Assembly (NCBI RefSeq): GCF_902459765.1
Contig: NZ_CABPSP010000011.1
Span: 1 to 64,000, forward strand
Reading direction: 5' to 3'
From: Pandoraea anapnoica
GTDB taxonomy: Bacteria; Pseudomonadota; Gammaproteobacteria; Burkholderiales; Burkholderiaceae
Length of the DNA: 64,000 nt
Position 1 is the first letter of the stretch. Each line of letters opens with the position of its first letter. The position numbers and the translations under genes are program-made. Below the pieces are notes generated by a model. It was not told the origin of the DNA. It searched no databases and worked only from the letters and a program-made list of their open reading frames with translations. Shown in pieces: positions 1-8,030 of this stretch.

Positions 1-221
1 GACAACGGTGACGGCACAGGAAATATGAGCGGTGATTGTCGGTGCCCTGATTGCGTCACAGGCGTTGCCGTTGCTGGGCATTCGCCCGGACCTGCCGGTA
101 CGTCCGGGGGTCATTCTGGCAGCACCGACCTCTGATACGCCGCCGGACGACAAGCCGCCGCGTGGTTAATCGACAACGGTGACGGCACAGGAAATATGAG
201 CGGTGATTGTCGGTGCCCTGA
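1..221. repeat. 50-bp direct repeat, two copies (1-50 and 172-221)
   Basis: The same 50 bases occur at 1-50 and 172-221, a period of 171. They begin GACAACGGTGACGGCACAGG and end GTGCCCTGA. Each copy contains an ATG that opens a short frame (25-135 and 196-339), and both frames start MSGDCRCPD. The sequence between copies ends in the stop of the possible remnant at 32-169. This looks like a local duplication around the 3' end of a gene. Copy 1 starts at the window edge, so the true repeat may be longer. Confidence 0.75.
32..169 (+). pseudogene. possible C-terminal remnant of a gene, family unknown
   Basis: One plus-strand frame reads like a protein tail: a hydrophobic stretch (VIVGALIASQALPLLG) followed by a Pro/Asp-rich end, with TAA at 167-169. 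An in-frame TGA at 26-28 separates it from anything upstream in the window. It may be a remnant created by the repeat duplication, a duplicated 3' end, or chance. A perfect terminator hairpin follows at 340-379 in the same orientation, which suggests that a plus-strand transcription unit does end here. No function can be assigned. Confidence 0.25.
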
Positions 222-339
222 CGGAGCGACTTTCAGGTGGAGCGGAGTCAGGGTACCGGCAAGCGCCGCGGGTTTGGGGGTGAGTCAAGGGTCGAGGGGA
301 TGGAACGGCGGGCGGCGTCGACGAACAGATAGCGCGTGA

Positions 340-379
340 GCAAAAAGGGCAATTCGATTAGTCGAATTGCCCTTTTTGC
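340..379. terminator. 18-bp perfect hairpin, bidirectional terminator
   Basis: GCAAAAAGGGCAATTCGA (340-357) pairs perfectly with 362-379 around a 4-nt loop. The stem ends in five T on either strand, so it can terminate plus-strand transcription arriving from the window start and back up the cyo terminator from the other side. Confidence 0.85.
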
Positions 380-402
380 ATACTACAGAAGCCAAAAAAT
401 AG

Positions 403-437
403 AAAAAGGCGGCCCGGTATAACCCGAAGCCGCCTTT
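403..437 (-). terminator. rho-independent terminator of the cyo operon
   Basis: On the minus strand AAAGGCGGC (437-429) pairs with GCCGCCTTT (413-405) and runs into more T residues. It lies 36 nt beyond the cyoD stop codon, where a terminator of cyoABCD is expected. Confidence 0.8.
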
Positions 438-472
438 CGCACTTGCCGAAGACTACCGGCAAGTTCCGGGAC

Positions 473-838
473 TTACATCCCCGGCATCATCAGCGAGTTG
501 GCGTTGTGCATGATCCACAGCGAGCCGACGAGCACGATGGCGACGATCAGCACGGTGAACAGGAACGCCATCACATTCCAGCGTTGTTCCGACGAGCGGT
601 CCATGTGCAGGAAGTAGATCAGGTGGACGATGATCTGGATCAGTGCGGCGCCGAGAATCAGCGGGAGCACCGTCGAGGGAGGCATCGTGCCGTCCATCAC
701 CAGCTTGAACGGGATGACCGTCAGGATCACGGCGAGCACGAAGCCGATCAGGTACGACTTCACGCTACCGTGGCTGCCACCGGCTGCGTTGTGGCCAGCG
801 TCGTGGCCGTGCGATTGCACCGATTTGGTATTGCTCAT
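473..838 (-). CDS. cyoD: cytochrome o ubiquinol oxidase subunit IV
   Basis: Small membrane subunit of the cytochrome bo3 quinol oxidase, which reduces O2 to water at the inner membrane; subunit IV is thought to help assemble the CuB site of subunit I. The 121-residue product has a His-rich N-terminus (HGHDAGHNAAGGSHG) and three hydrophobic segments, about residues 27-46, 55-76 and 87-108, as usual for CyoD. The start at 838 overlaps the cyoC stop as TAATG, which indicates translational coupling; the longer frame upstream lies inside cyoC and is not used. Last gene of the operon; the terminator is at 403-437. Confidence 0.93.
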   Translation of the reverse strand: MSNTKSVQSHGHDAGHNAAGGSHGSVKSYLIGFVLAVILTVIPFKLVMDGTMPPSTVLPLILGAALIQIIVHLIYFLHMDRSSEQRWNVMAFLFTVLIVAIVLVGSLWIMHNANSLMMPGM

Positions 839-1464
839 TACATCGCTCCCATCAGGTACACGACCGTGAACACGCCGATCCAGACCACGTCCAAGAAGTG
901 CCAGAACAGCGAGAGGCACTGCAGACGCGTCGTGTTGGTCGACGTCAGGCCCTTCTTGGCGATCTGGAACATCAGCACGGCCATCCACAGCAGGCCCGAG
1001 GCCACGTGCAGACCGTGCGTCGCCACCAGTGCGAAGAACGACGACAGGAAGCCGCTACGGTTCGGACCTGCGCCTTCGAGGATCAGGTGATGGAATTCAT
1101 AGAGTTCCATCGCGATGAAGCCCGCGCCCAGCAGCCACGTGATGGCCAGCCAGCCCATCACGGCGCCCTTCTTGCCGTTGTGCAGGCCGATCATGGCGAA
1201 GCCATACGTGATCGACGAGAACAGCAGGATGAACGTTTCGACCAGCACGAACTTCAGGTCGAACAGTTCCTTGCCCGTGGGGCCACCCGCCGTCGAGTCA
1301 CGCAGCACCGCGAAGGTGGCGAACAAGCTGGCGAACAGCACCAAGTCGGTCATCAGGTACACCCAGAAACCGAAGATCGTATTGCCGCCGGTGTCGTGGT
1401 GCGCGTGGTCGTGCGCATGCGCATCGGCATGCGCGCCCGTGTGTTTGAGAACTTCGCTCGTCAT
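838..1464 (-). CDS. cyoC: cytochrome o ubiquinol oxidase subunit III
   Basis: Subunit III of cytochrome bo3 oxidase, a five-helix inner-membrane protein of the heme-copper oxidase subunit III family. The 208-residue product starts with a His-rich, presumably cytoplasmic tail ([12 protein letters not shown], about residues 12-23). Family sequence then follows, including the [18 protein letters not shown] helix and the [13 protein letters not shown] segment near the C-terminus. It lies 2 nt after cyoB and overlaps cyoD by one base. Length is normal for the family. The His-rich leader is longer than in E. coli CyoC (from memory). Confidence 0.95.
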   Translation of the reverse strand: MTSEVLKHTGAHADAHAHDHAHHDTGGNTIFGFWVYLMTDLVLFASLFATFAVLRDSTAGGPTGKELFDLKFVLVETFILLFSSITYGFAMIGLHNGKKGAVMGWLAITWLLGAGFIAMELYEFHHLILEGAGPNRSGFLSSFFALVATHGLHVASGLLWMAVLMFQIAKKGLTSTNTTRLQCLSLFWHFLDVVWIGVFTVVYLMGAM

Positions 1465-1466
1465 GA

Positions 1467-3455
1467 TTAAGCCTTTGCTGCTGCGGCCAGTGCCTGATGG
1501 TGAGCCGATTCAATGGCCACCACTTCCGGCGACTGCACGTAGTAGTCGATCGAATCGTTGTTGCTGCGGCAGATGAACGTCACGATCATGCCCACGAAGC
1601 CAACGATGGCGAGCCACCAGATATGCCAGATGGCGGCGAAACCGAACACCAGCGAGAACGCACTGATGATGAAACCGGCGCCGGTGTTCTTCGGCATGTG
1701 AATCGGGGCGTAGCTCGTCTTCAGATCGCTCTTGATGCCGTGTTCCTTGCGATAAGCCAGCTCGTCGATGTCATGCACGCGCGGCTCTTCGGCAAAGTTG
1801 TAGAACTGCGGCGGCGACGACGTCATCCACTCCAGCGTACGGCCGTTCCAGGGGTCACCCGTAGTGTCGGCCAGCGCCTTGCGGTTCTTGATCGACACAA
1901 CCAGTTGCAGCACCTGGAAGCCAATACCTGCGGCGATGAACAGTGCACCGATCAGCGCAGCGATCAGCCACGGCTGCCATGCCGGGTTGTCGTAGTGGTT
2001 CAGACGACGGGTCATGCCCATCAGGCCGAGCACGTACAGCGGCATGAATGCGAGGTAGAAGCCGATCAGCCAGCACCAGAAGCTTGCCTTGCCCAGACGC
2101 TCGTCGAGCTTGAAGCCGAAAGCCTTCGGGAACCAGTAGTTCATACCGGCGATGTAACCGAACAGCACACCACCGATGATCACGTTGTGGAAGTGAGCAA
2201 TCAGGAACAGCGAGTTGTGCAGCACGAAGTCGGCGCCCGGCACAGCCAGCAGCACGCCCGTCATACCACCGATCACGAACGTGACGATGAAGCCCAGCGT
2301 CCACAGCACCGGCGTCGTCATTTGCACGCGACCACGGTACATCGTGAACAGCCAGTTGAAGATCTTCACGCCGGTCGGGATCGAGATGATCATCGTCGCG
2401 ATACCGAAGAACGCGTTCACGCTTGCGCCCGAACCCATCGTGAAGAAGTGGTGCGCCCACACGAGGAACGACAGCACCATGATCGCAGCCGTGGCGTACA
2501 CCATCGACTTGTAGCCGAACAGCTTCTTGCCCGAGAACGTCGAAATGATTTCCGAGAAGATACCGAACGCCGGCAAGATCAGGATGTACACCTCAGGGTG
2601 ACCCCAGATCCAGATCAGGTTGATGTACATCATCGGATTGCCGCCCAACTCATTCGTGAAGAAATGGAAGTCGAGATAGCGATCCAGCGAGAGCAGGCCC
2701 AGCGTCACGGTCAGGACCGGGAACGCGGCGCACACCAGCACCATCGTGCACAGGGACGTCCACGTGAAGATCGGCATCTTCATCAGGTTCATGCCCGGTG
2801 CGCGCATCTTCAGAATCGTGACGACGAAGTTCACACCCGTGAGCAACGTCCCCAGACCTGAAATCTGCAAGGCCCAGATGTAGTAATCCACCCCCACGCC
2901 CGGGCTGTATTGAATGCCCGAGAGCGGCGGGTAAGCCAGCCAGCCAGTACGTGCGAATTCACCCACGCCCAGCGACAGGTTCACGAGCACGGCGCCTGCG
3001 GCAAACAGCCAGAACGACAGCGTGTTCAGGAACGGGAACGCCACGTCGCGCGCGCCGATTTGCAGCGGCACCACGAGGTTCACGAGACCCGTCATGAAAG
3101 GCATCGCCACGAAGAAGATCATGATCACGCCGTGGGCGGTGAAGATCTGGTCGTAGTGATCCGGCGGGAGAATGCCGGGCGAGTTGTGCGCAAGCGCCAA
3201 CTGGGTACGCATCATCATGGCGTCGGCAAAGCCGCGCAGCAGCATGACCAGCGCGACGAGCACGTACATCACGCCGATCTTCTTGTGATCGACGGACGTG
3301 ACCCACTCGTTCCACAGATACTTCCACTTACCGAAATAGGTGAGCAGGGCAAAAATGCCCAACCCGCCCAGCACCATCATGCCGACCGCGCCGACGATGA
3401 TCGGCTCGTGGTACGGGATGGCTTCGAGAGTCAGTTTGCCAAACAGTGCTGACAT
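1467..3455 (-). CDS. cyoB: cytochrome o ubiquinol oxidase subunit I (catalytic)
   Basis: Catalytic subunit I of cytochrome bo3: it oxidises ubiquinol, carries heme b and the heme o3-CuB centre, and pumps protons. The 662-residue length matches CyoB. Diagnostic motifs are visible: [14 protein letters not shown] with a heme b ligand region, [15 protein letters not shown] (CuB histidine and the cross-linked tyrosine, about residue 285), AHHFFTMG (CuB histidine pair, about 334) and HFHNVIIGG (heme histidines, about 420). It lies 6 nt after cyoA in the operon. A quinol rather than cytochrome c oxidase is inferred from CyoA, which lacks a CuA site. Confidence 0.97.
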   Translation of the reverse strand: MSALFGKLTLEAIPYHEPIIVGAVGMMVLGGLGIFALLTYFGKWKYLWNEWVTSVDHKKIGVMYVLVALVMLLRGFADAMMMRTQLALAHNSPGILPPDHYDQIFTAHGVIMIFFVAMPFMTGLVNLVVPLQIGARDVAFPFLNTLSFWLFAAGAVLVNLSLGVGEFARTGWLAYPPLSGIQYSPGVGVDYYIWALQISGLGTLLTGVNFVVTILKMRAPGMNLMKMPIFTWTSLCTMVLVCAAFPVLTVTLGLLSLDRYLDFHFFTNELGGNPMMYINLIWIWGHPEVYILILPAFGIFSEIISTFSGKKLFGYKSMVYATAAIMVLSFLVWAHHFFTMGSGASVNAFFGIATMIISIPTGVKIFNWLFTMYRGRVQMTTPVLWTLGFIVTFVIGGMTGVLLAVPGADFVLHNSLFLIAHFHNVIIGGVLFGYIAGMNYWFPKAFGFKLDERLGKASFWCWLIGFYLAFMPLYVLGLMGMTRRLNHYDNPAWQPWLIAALIGALFIAAGIGFQVLQLVVSIKNRKALADTTGDPWNGRTLEWMTSSPPQFYNFAEEPRVHDIDELAYRKEHGIKSDLKTSYAPIHMPKNTGAGFIISAFSLVFGFAAIWHIWWLAIVGFVGMIVTFICRSNNDSIDYYVQSPEVVAIESAHHQALAAAAKA

Positions 3456-3461
3456 TGTTGA

Positions 3462-4520
3462 TTACTCCTTATGCGCGTGCGCAGCCGGACCGGCGGCGTG
3501 CATCGCGTGCGCGCCGGCGTCCATGGCCATGGTCATCGACTGGCCTTGCACGTTGGCTGCAGCGGCCGGAGCCGTTGCGGCGTCGGTGCCCGCGCCCTTC
3601 ATTTCCATCTTCATGTCCATGCCCTTCATTTCCATGGCACCGTGGTTTTCATGGCCTTCATGCTGCTGAGCCATGCCCGATGCCATCGGGGCGTGCACGA
3701 TCGACTGGAACATGTTCGCGTCGACCGAGCTGTAGTACGTGACCGGCGTGTTCTCGCTCATCGGCACCAGCGACGCGTAGGCATCGTGGTCGAGCACCTT
3801 CTTCGACTCGCGCACCTTCGTGACCCATTGCTGGAAGTCGCCGTCCGTCATCGCCAACGTCTTGAAACGCATGCCCGAGAAGCCGCCGCCGCTGTAGTTC
3901 GCCGAAATCCCGTCGTACGAGCCGACGTGGTTGGCGATCAGGTGCAGCTTCGTTTCCATCCCGGCCATCGAGTAGACCTGGCTACCCAATTGCGGAATGA
4001 AGAACGAGTTCATGATCGATTCCGAGGTGATCTTGAAATTCACCGGGACATCGACAGGAACGGCCAGTTCGTTGATCGACGCAATGCCCTGTTCCGGGTA
4101 GATGAACAACCACTTGTAGTTCAACGCCACCACTTCGACCGTAATCGGCTTCACGTCGCTTTCCAGCGGCTTGTACGGATCGAGTTCGTGGGTGGAGACC
4201 CAGGTGATGCGCGCGAGGATCGCAATGATGATGATCGGCACGAGCCAGACCACGACCTCAATGGCCGTCGAGTGCGACCAATTCGGCTCATAGCGCGCCG
4301 TCTTGTTGGATGCGCGATATTTCCACGCGAACCAAAGCGTCATCAGAATGACCGGAATCACCACGATCAACATCAGCCATGTGGCCGTGAGGATCAGGTT
4401 CTTGTTCTCAATTCCGATCTGCCCCTTAGGGTCGAGCAGCGTCATGTCGCAGCCTGCCAAAAGCAGCGGCGAGCACAAGGCGAGCAGCCTAAACAATCGC
4501 GGGTTTCTGTGTTTCTTCAT
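3462..4520 (-). CDS. cyoA: cytochrome o ubiquinol oxidase subunit II, lipoprotein
   Basis: Subunit II of cytochrome bo3. The start at 4520 (MKKHRN) gives a standard lipoprotein signal with lipobox LLLAGC, so Cys24 is likely lipidated; an upstream GTG at 4562 would add 14 residues. Two membrane helices (about 38-60 and 85-105) precede the periplasmic cupredoxin-like domain, which lacks a CuA cysteine pair, as in quinol oxidases. The C-terminus (about residues 285-352) is unusually rich in Met, His and Ala (for example MKGMDMKMEMKG), which suggests metal, perhaps copper, binding. First gene of cyoABCD. Confidence 0.95.
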   Translation of the reverse strand: MKKHRNPRLFRLLALCSPLLLAGCDMTLLDPKGQIGIENKNLILTATWLMLIVVIPVILMTLWFAWKYRASNKTARYEPNWSHSTAIEVVVWLVPIIIIAILARITWVSTHELDPYKPLESDVKPITVEVVALNYKWLFIYPEQGIASINELAVPVDVPVNFKITSESIMNSFFIPQLGSQVYSMAGMETKLHLIANHVGSYDGISANYSGGGFSGMRFKTLAMTDGDFQQWVTKVRESKKVLDHDAYASLVPMSENTPVTYYSSVDANMFQSIVHAPMASGMAQQHEGHENHGAMEMKGMDMKMEMKGAGTDAATAPAAAANVQGQSMTMAMDAGAHAMHAAGPAAHAHKE

Positions 4521-4803
4521 GTCACACGACAGGGTTGAGTTGGCCAGCGAACGGCGCAACACGGGCTTACCGGCCTGATGCAGGGTCGCAGGAGGTTGGC
4601 AAGGGTTAGGTGGGACGGGAGCAGTCGTCTCGCCGGTATTGCACCGGTCGAACTACGACGACTGTGTCATCGAAAAGACGGGAACCGGGGCGGATTGCCG
4701 CCCGCAGACCTCAAGTCACTGTCCGACTTCTTGTCTTTTACTTCCATCACGGTGCGGCATTATGCCGAAGTTTAATTAGCCCGGACATCGCACACCCGCC
4801 TGC

Positions 4804-4942
4804 GCGACAATGTGTCGCGCGGCCTTCACGCGTACGCGCGCGACGATTTCCGAGCAGATCGGCACCTTTTTGACGGTAAACGCTGTGCAATGCAGCAATG
4901 CGGGAAGGTTCTGGGAATTCAACGGGTGCGACGTTGTGTCGC
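4804..4942. promoter_or_regulatory. two matching 15-bp inverted-repeat sites upstream of cyoA
   Basis: GCGACAATGTGTCGC (4804-4818) and GCGACGTTGTGTCGC (4928-4942) agree at 13 of 15 positions and are both inverted repeats (GCGAC...GTCGC). They lie 284 and 408 nt before the cyoA start, in the 510-nt gap 4521-5030. From memory they resemble the box of redox response regulators of the RegR/RegA/RoxR family (GCG[AG]C[AG]TTnnGnCGC); the second fits every position and the first misses one. A smaller palindrome, CGGCATTATGCCG, is at 4755-4767. I see no convincing gene in this gap. Confidence 0.5.
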
Positions 4943-5030
4943 ACCCCAATTTGCCGTGTCGCAGCGAAATGCACTCGTTTGGTGCAATCACTGGAAGGTG
5001 ATGTAGGTGAGATGTATTGTGCCCGGCTTT

Positions 5031-5660
5031 TCAGTCGAGCGACAGCCGCACGGCAAATGCCATGAGCGCCGCCCCGAACGACCAGCGTTGTACTTTTTGT
5101 GCAAACGGCCGGGTCCGCAGCCAGTTTGCGATGCGCGCCGCACCGAATGAGAGCGCGACATCGAACATCGCCCCGACGATCAGCAGCAGCACGCCGAGTT
5201 CGAGCACTTGCGTCCACACCGGGCCCGCTTCAGGGCGGACGAACTGCGGCAGGAGTACCGAACAGAACAGCAGCGCCTTCGGATTGAGCACGCTCGACAG
5301 CACGCCACGGCGGAACGCATGCGAGAGCGGCGGCGGGGCATCGTCTGCGGCGGCCACCGCCTGCACGCCAAAGGCCGGTGAGCGCCAGATCTGGATGGCG
5401 ACCCACGCCAGATAGAGCGCGCCCACGATACGCACCGTCTCGAACAGCCACGGCGCGGCGCGCAGCAGCGCCGCCACGCCGCAGGCCGACAGCGTCACAT
5501 GGGCGGCACGCGCTAGCGCCAGACCGGCCGCTGTGGCAAGTCCGTGTCGCGTGCCGCGCGTCATGCTCGTTTGCATCACCACCGCCATATCGGGCCCGGG
5601 CAGCGCATAGACGACAACCAGCGCGCCAATGAATACGGTGAGCAACTGCGGCGAAACCAT
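5031..5660 (-). CDS. LysE/RhtB-family amino acid exporter
   Basis: Inner-membrane exporter of the LysE/RhtB family, which expels amino acids or related metabolites. Starting at 5660 (MVSPQLL), the N-terminal helix leads to the family signature ALPGPDM at about residues 19-25, the usual place. About six hydrophobic segments follow, and NPKALLF (about residue 130) is also typical. An alternative ATG at 5702 has a better Shine-Dalgarno (GGAG five bases upstream) and would add 14 residues. It is transcribed away from the Lrp-type gene at 5928, the classic exporter/regulator arrangement, so that protein probably controls it. Substrate unknown. Confidence 0.88.
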   Translation of the reverse strand: MVSPQLLTVFIGALVVVYALPGPDMAVVMQTSMTRGTRHGLATAAGLALARAAHVTLSACGVAALLRAAPWLFETVRIVGALYLAWVAIQIWRSPAFGVQAVAAADDAPPPLSHAFRRGVLSSVLNPKALLFCSVLLPQFVRPEAGPVWTQVLELGVLLLIVGAMFDVALSFGAARIANWLRTRPFAQKVQRWSFGAALMAFAVRLSLD

Positions 5661-5760
5661 GCTTTTCCCCAATGAATGAAAGCGGACGAAAATTGCCTCC
5701 ATGATCTCTCCATTTAACGAGCGAAACATGGCGTTTTCCACCCAAAAATAATTAATTATT

Positions 5761-5787
5761 TGGAGTATTACTCCACCAATTACTCCA
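5761..5787. promoter_or_regulatory. palindromic operator between exporter and Lrp gene
   Basis: TGGAGTATTACTCCA (5761-5775) is a perfect 7-bp inverted repeat around a central T. An extra half site, TTACTCCA, follows at 5780-5787. It lies just upstream of both exporter starts and 140 nt before the Lrp-family start. Lrp/AsnC proteins bind 15-bp sites of this form, so this is the likely shared operator. Confidence 0.6.
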
Positions 5788-5927
5788 CATCGAGAAAAAG
5801 CACTAACCCGGCCTCTACCTCACTGCTGATCGGCTTAGGCCAAACGGATGAGGGAAACACTTTCCCCTCCTCCCGTATCGTGGTGGAATGCCATCTTTGC
5901 AGCAGATTTTGTAGCGGGATACCCACA

Positions 5928-6392
5928 ATGAACGAACTCGACGCGATCGATCGGGCAATTCTCGCCATCGTCCAACGCGATGGCCGCATTTCCAACGCCC
6001 GCCTTGCCGAGCGTGTATCGCTTTCCGAAACGCCGTGTGCACGACGCCTCAAGCGCCTTGAAGCCGAGGGCTACATCACCGGCTACCGCGCCGAACTCTC
6101 GCACCGCGCGCTGGGCCTCGGCGTGACGGCGTTTGTCCACGTGCGCTTCGCGGTGCACGATCGTGCCCTGTCCGAACAGTTCGAGCGGGAAGTGCAGGCC
6201 ATCGACCGTATCGTGTCGTGCCACAACATCTCCGGCAGCGCCGACTATCTGCTCGGCGTGGTCGCCACCGACCTCGATGATTACGGTAGTTTCACGCGCG
6301 ACGTGTTGCGCGCCCTGCCCGGCGTGTCGTCCATCGAGTCGATGCTTTCCCTACGCGAAGTCAAACGCGACACCGGTGCGCCGCTGCTGTAA
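5928..6392 (+). CDS. Lrp/AsnC-family transcriptional regulator
   Basis: DNA-binding regulator of the Lrp/AsnC family, 154 residues. An N-terminal winged helix-turn-helix (about 4-60, with DAIDRAILAIVQRDGRIS and a recognition helix near SETPCARRLKRLE) precedes the RAM ligand-binding domain (about 65-150, including SGSADYLLGVVATDL). The start at ATG 5928 gives the canonical N-terminus; the frame continues upstream but those codons are not family-like. It is divergent from the LysE-type exporter, with a palindromic operator between them, and probably activates export when an amino acid accumulates. Confidence 0.92.
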   Translation: MNELDAIDRAILAIVQRDGRISNARLAERVSLSETPCARRLKRLEAEGYITGYRAELSHRALGLGVTAFVHVRFAVHDRALSEQFEREVQAIDRIVSCHNISGSADYLLGVVATDLDDYGSFTRDVLRALPGVSSIESMLSLREVKRDTGAPLL

Positions 6393-6479
6393 TTCGACGC
6401 AACGCGAAGTCAGGACAGCTTGCAAATCGTTTGAACGTAAAATGGCGGGCTAAACCAGACATAACAGACCAGGTGCCAC

Positions 6480-8030
6480 ATGCCGGACGCCATGCCCGCC
6501 GTACCCTCGCCTAACGCGACATCCGCCATTGCCGGGACATCGGCGGGCAGCGTCACCGACGACGCACTGATGTTCGACCTCGCACCCGTCTCTCTCTGGC
6601 TCGAAGACTTCAGCGGCGTGAAGCGATTGTTCGACGAATGGCGTGCGCAAGGCGTGGTCGATCTGCGTGCACACTTCAAAGCCGATCCGGCGCACGTCTC
6701 GCAGTGTTCCCAACGCATTCGCGTCATCAAGGTCAATCGCCGGACCCTCACGATGTTCAACGCGCCCTCGCTCGACGAACTCGTCGCCAACTTGTCGCGC
6801 GTGTTCCGCGACGACATGCTCAAGACGCACATCGAAGAGCTCTGCCAACTGTGGGACGGCAATACCCACTTCACGAGCAAGACCGTCAATTACACGCTCG
6901 ACGGCCGCCGTCTGGACGTATTGCTGAACGGCTCCGTCCTGCCCGGTCATGAAGCCACGCTCGACCGCGTGCTGATCTCGCTGGAGAACGTGACCGAACT
7001 GGAGCACGCCCGCGAGCGCGTCACTATGGGCGAGCAATACGCCCGAGGACTGTTCGAGTATTCGCCGGTCTCCCTGTGGGTCGAAGATTTCAGTGCGATC
7101 AAGTTACTCCTTGAGGACGCACGCGCACGCGGCATCACCGACTTCCGCACGTTCACCGATGTGCACCCGGAGTTCGTCGAACGCTGCATGCAGGAAATCG
7201 ATGTACTCGACGTGAACCGTCATACGCTGGCGATGTTCGTCGCGCCCGACAAGGCCACCCTGCTCAGCCGTCTGCCCGACGTGTTCCGCGACGACATGCG
7301 TCACAACTTCCGCGAGCAGCTGATCGACCTGTGGGAGAACAAGCTCTTTCAGCAGCGCGAAGTCGTGAACTACGCGCTCGACGGCAACGAGATCAACGTC
7401 CATCTGCAATTCGCCGTGCTGCCCGGTCACGAATCGCGCTGGGATCTCGTGCTCGTTGCGCTCACCGACATCACCGCGCGCAAGAAGGCCGAATCGTATC
7501 TGGAGTTCCTAGGCAAGCACGACGTGCTCACCAAGCTGCGCAACCGGTCGTTCTATGTGGACGAACTCAACCGGCTCGAACGCAAGGGCCCGTATCCGGT
7601 GACGGTGGTGGTCGCCGATCTGAACGGCCTGAAGGCGGTGAACGATCAGTTGGGCCACGCCGCTGGCGACGCGCTGCTGCGTCGCGCGGGCGAAGTGCTG
7701 GGTAAGGCGGTCGCAGCGCCTCAGATCGCGGCCCGCATCGGTGGCGACGAATTCGCGCTGCTCCTGCCGTCGACCGACGAGACAGGCGGTGCCGCGATGA
7801 TCGAGAGCATTCGTCAGCTCGTGGAACTGAATAACTCGTTCTACCCCGGCACGCCACTGTCGTTCTCGATGGGGATGGCGACGTGCGAAGCTGGCGAACG
7901 GCTCGAAGCCACGATCCAGCGCGCCGATTTACTGATGTACGAAGAGAAGCGCAACCATTACGCAGGCAGCGTCAACGAGCGTCGCGTGCTGGACGGCGCG
8001 CCCTCCGGCAAGTCCGGAAGGGGTGCATAA
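6480..8030 (+). CDS. diguanylate cyclase with two tandem PAS-like sensor repeats
   Basis: Predicted cytoplasmic diguanylate cyclase, making c-di-GMP from two GTP. The 516 residues contain two homologous PAS-like repeats, starting near residue 36 (PVSLWLEDFSGVKRLF) and 195 (PVSLWVEDFSAIKLLL). Each continues through VFRDDM and NY(T/A)LDG motifs. A C-terminal GGDEF domain (about 345-500) has an intact active-site GGDEF at 421-425. The RxxD inhibitory site expected just upstream is absent, so c-di-GMP product inhibition is probably lost. No membrane segment is visible. The last 73 nt overlap, antisense, the 3' end of the LysR gene at 7958-9091. Confidence 0.93.
   Translation: MPDAMPAVPSPNATSAIAGTSAGSVTDDALMFDLAPVSLWLEDFSGVKRLFDEWRAQGVVDLRAHFKADPAHVSQCSQRIRVIKVNRRTLTMFNAPSLDELVANLSRVFRDDMLKTHIEELCQLWDGNTHFTSKTVNYTLDGRRLDVLLNGSVLPGHEATLDRVLISLENVTELEHARERVTMGEQYARGLFEYSPVSLWVEDFSAIKLLLEDARARGITDFRTFTDVHPEFVERCMQEIDVLDVNRHTLAMFVAPDKATLLSRLPDVFRDDMRHNFREQLIDLWENKLFQQREVVNYALDGNEINVHLQFAVLPGHESRWDLVLVALTDITARKKAESYLEFLGKHDVLTKLRNRSFYVDELNRLERKGPYPVTVVVADLNGLKAVNDQLGHAAGDALLRRAGEVLGKAVAAPQIAARIGGDEFALLLPSTDETGGAAMIESIRQLVELNNSFYPGTPLSFSMGMATCEAGERLEATIQRADLLMYEEKRNHYAGSVNERRVLDGAPSGKSGRGA

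Noticed and set aside
1497-2861. Long plus-strand open frame antisense to cyoB
   Set aside because: Its translation is His/Arg/Gln-rich without any family-like sequence; it is the mirror of the strongly conserved cyoB gene in GC-rich DNA.
4578-5217. Several short frames in the region upstream of cyoA (4578-4775, 4776-4991, 4747-5217)
   Set aside because: They overlap each other on both strands, have poor ribosome sites and no family-like sequence; the region is better explained as regulatory DNA.
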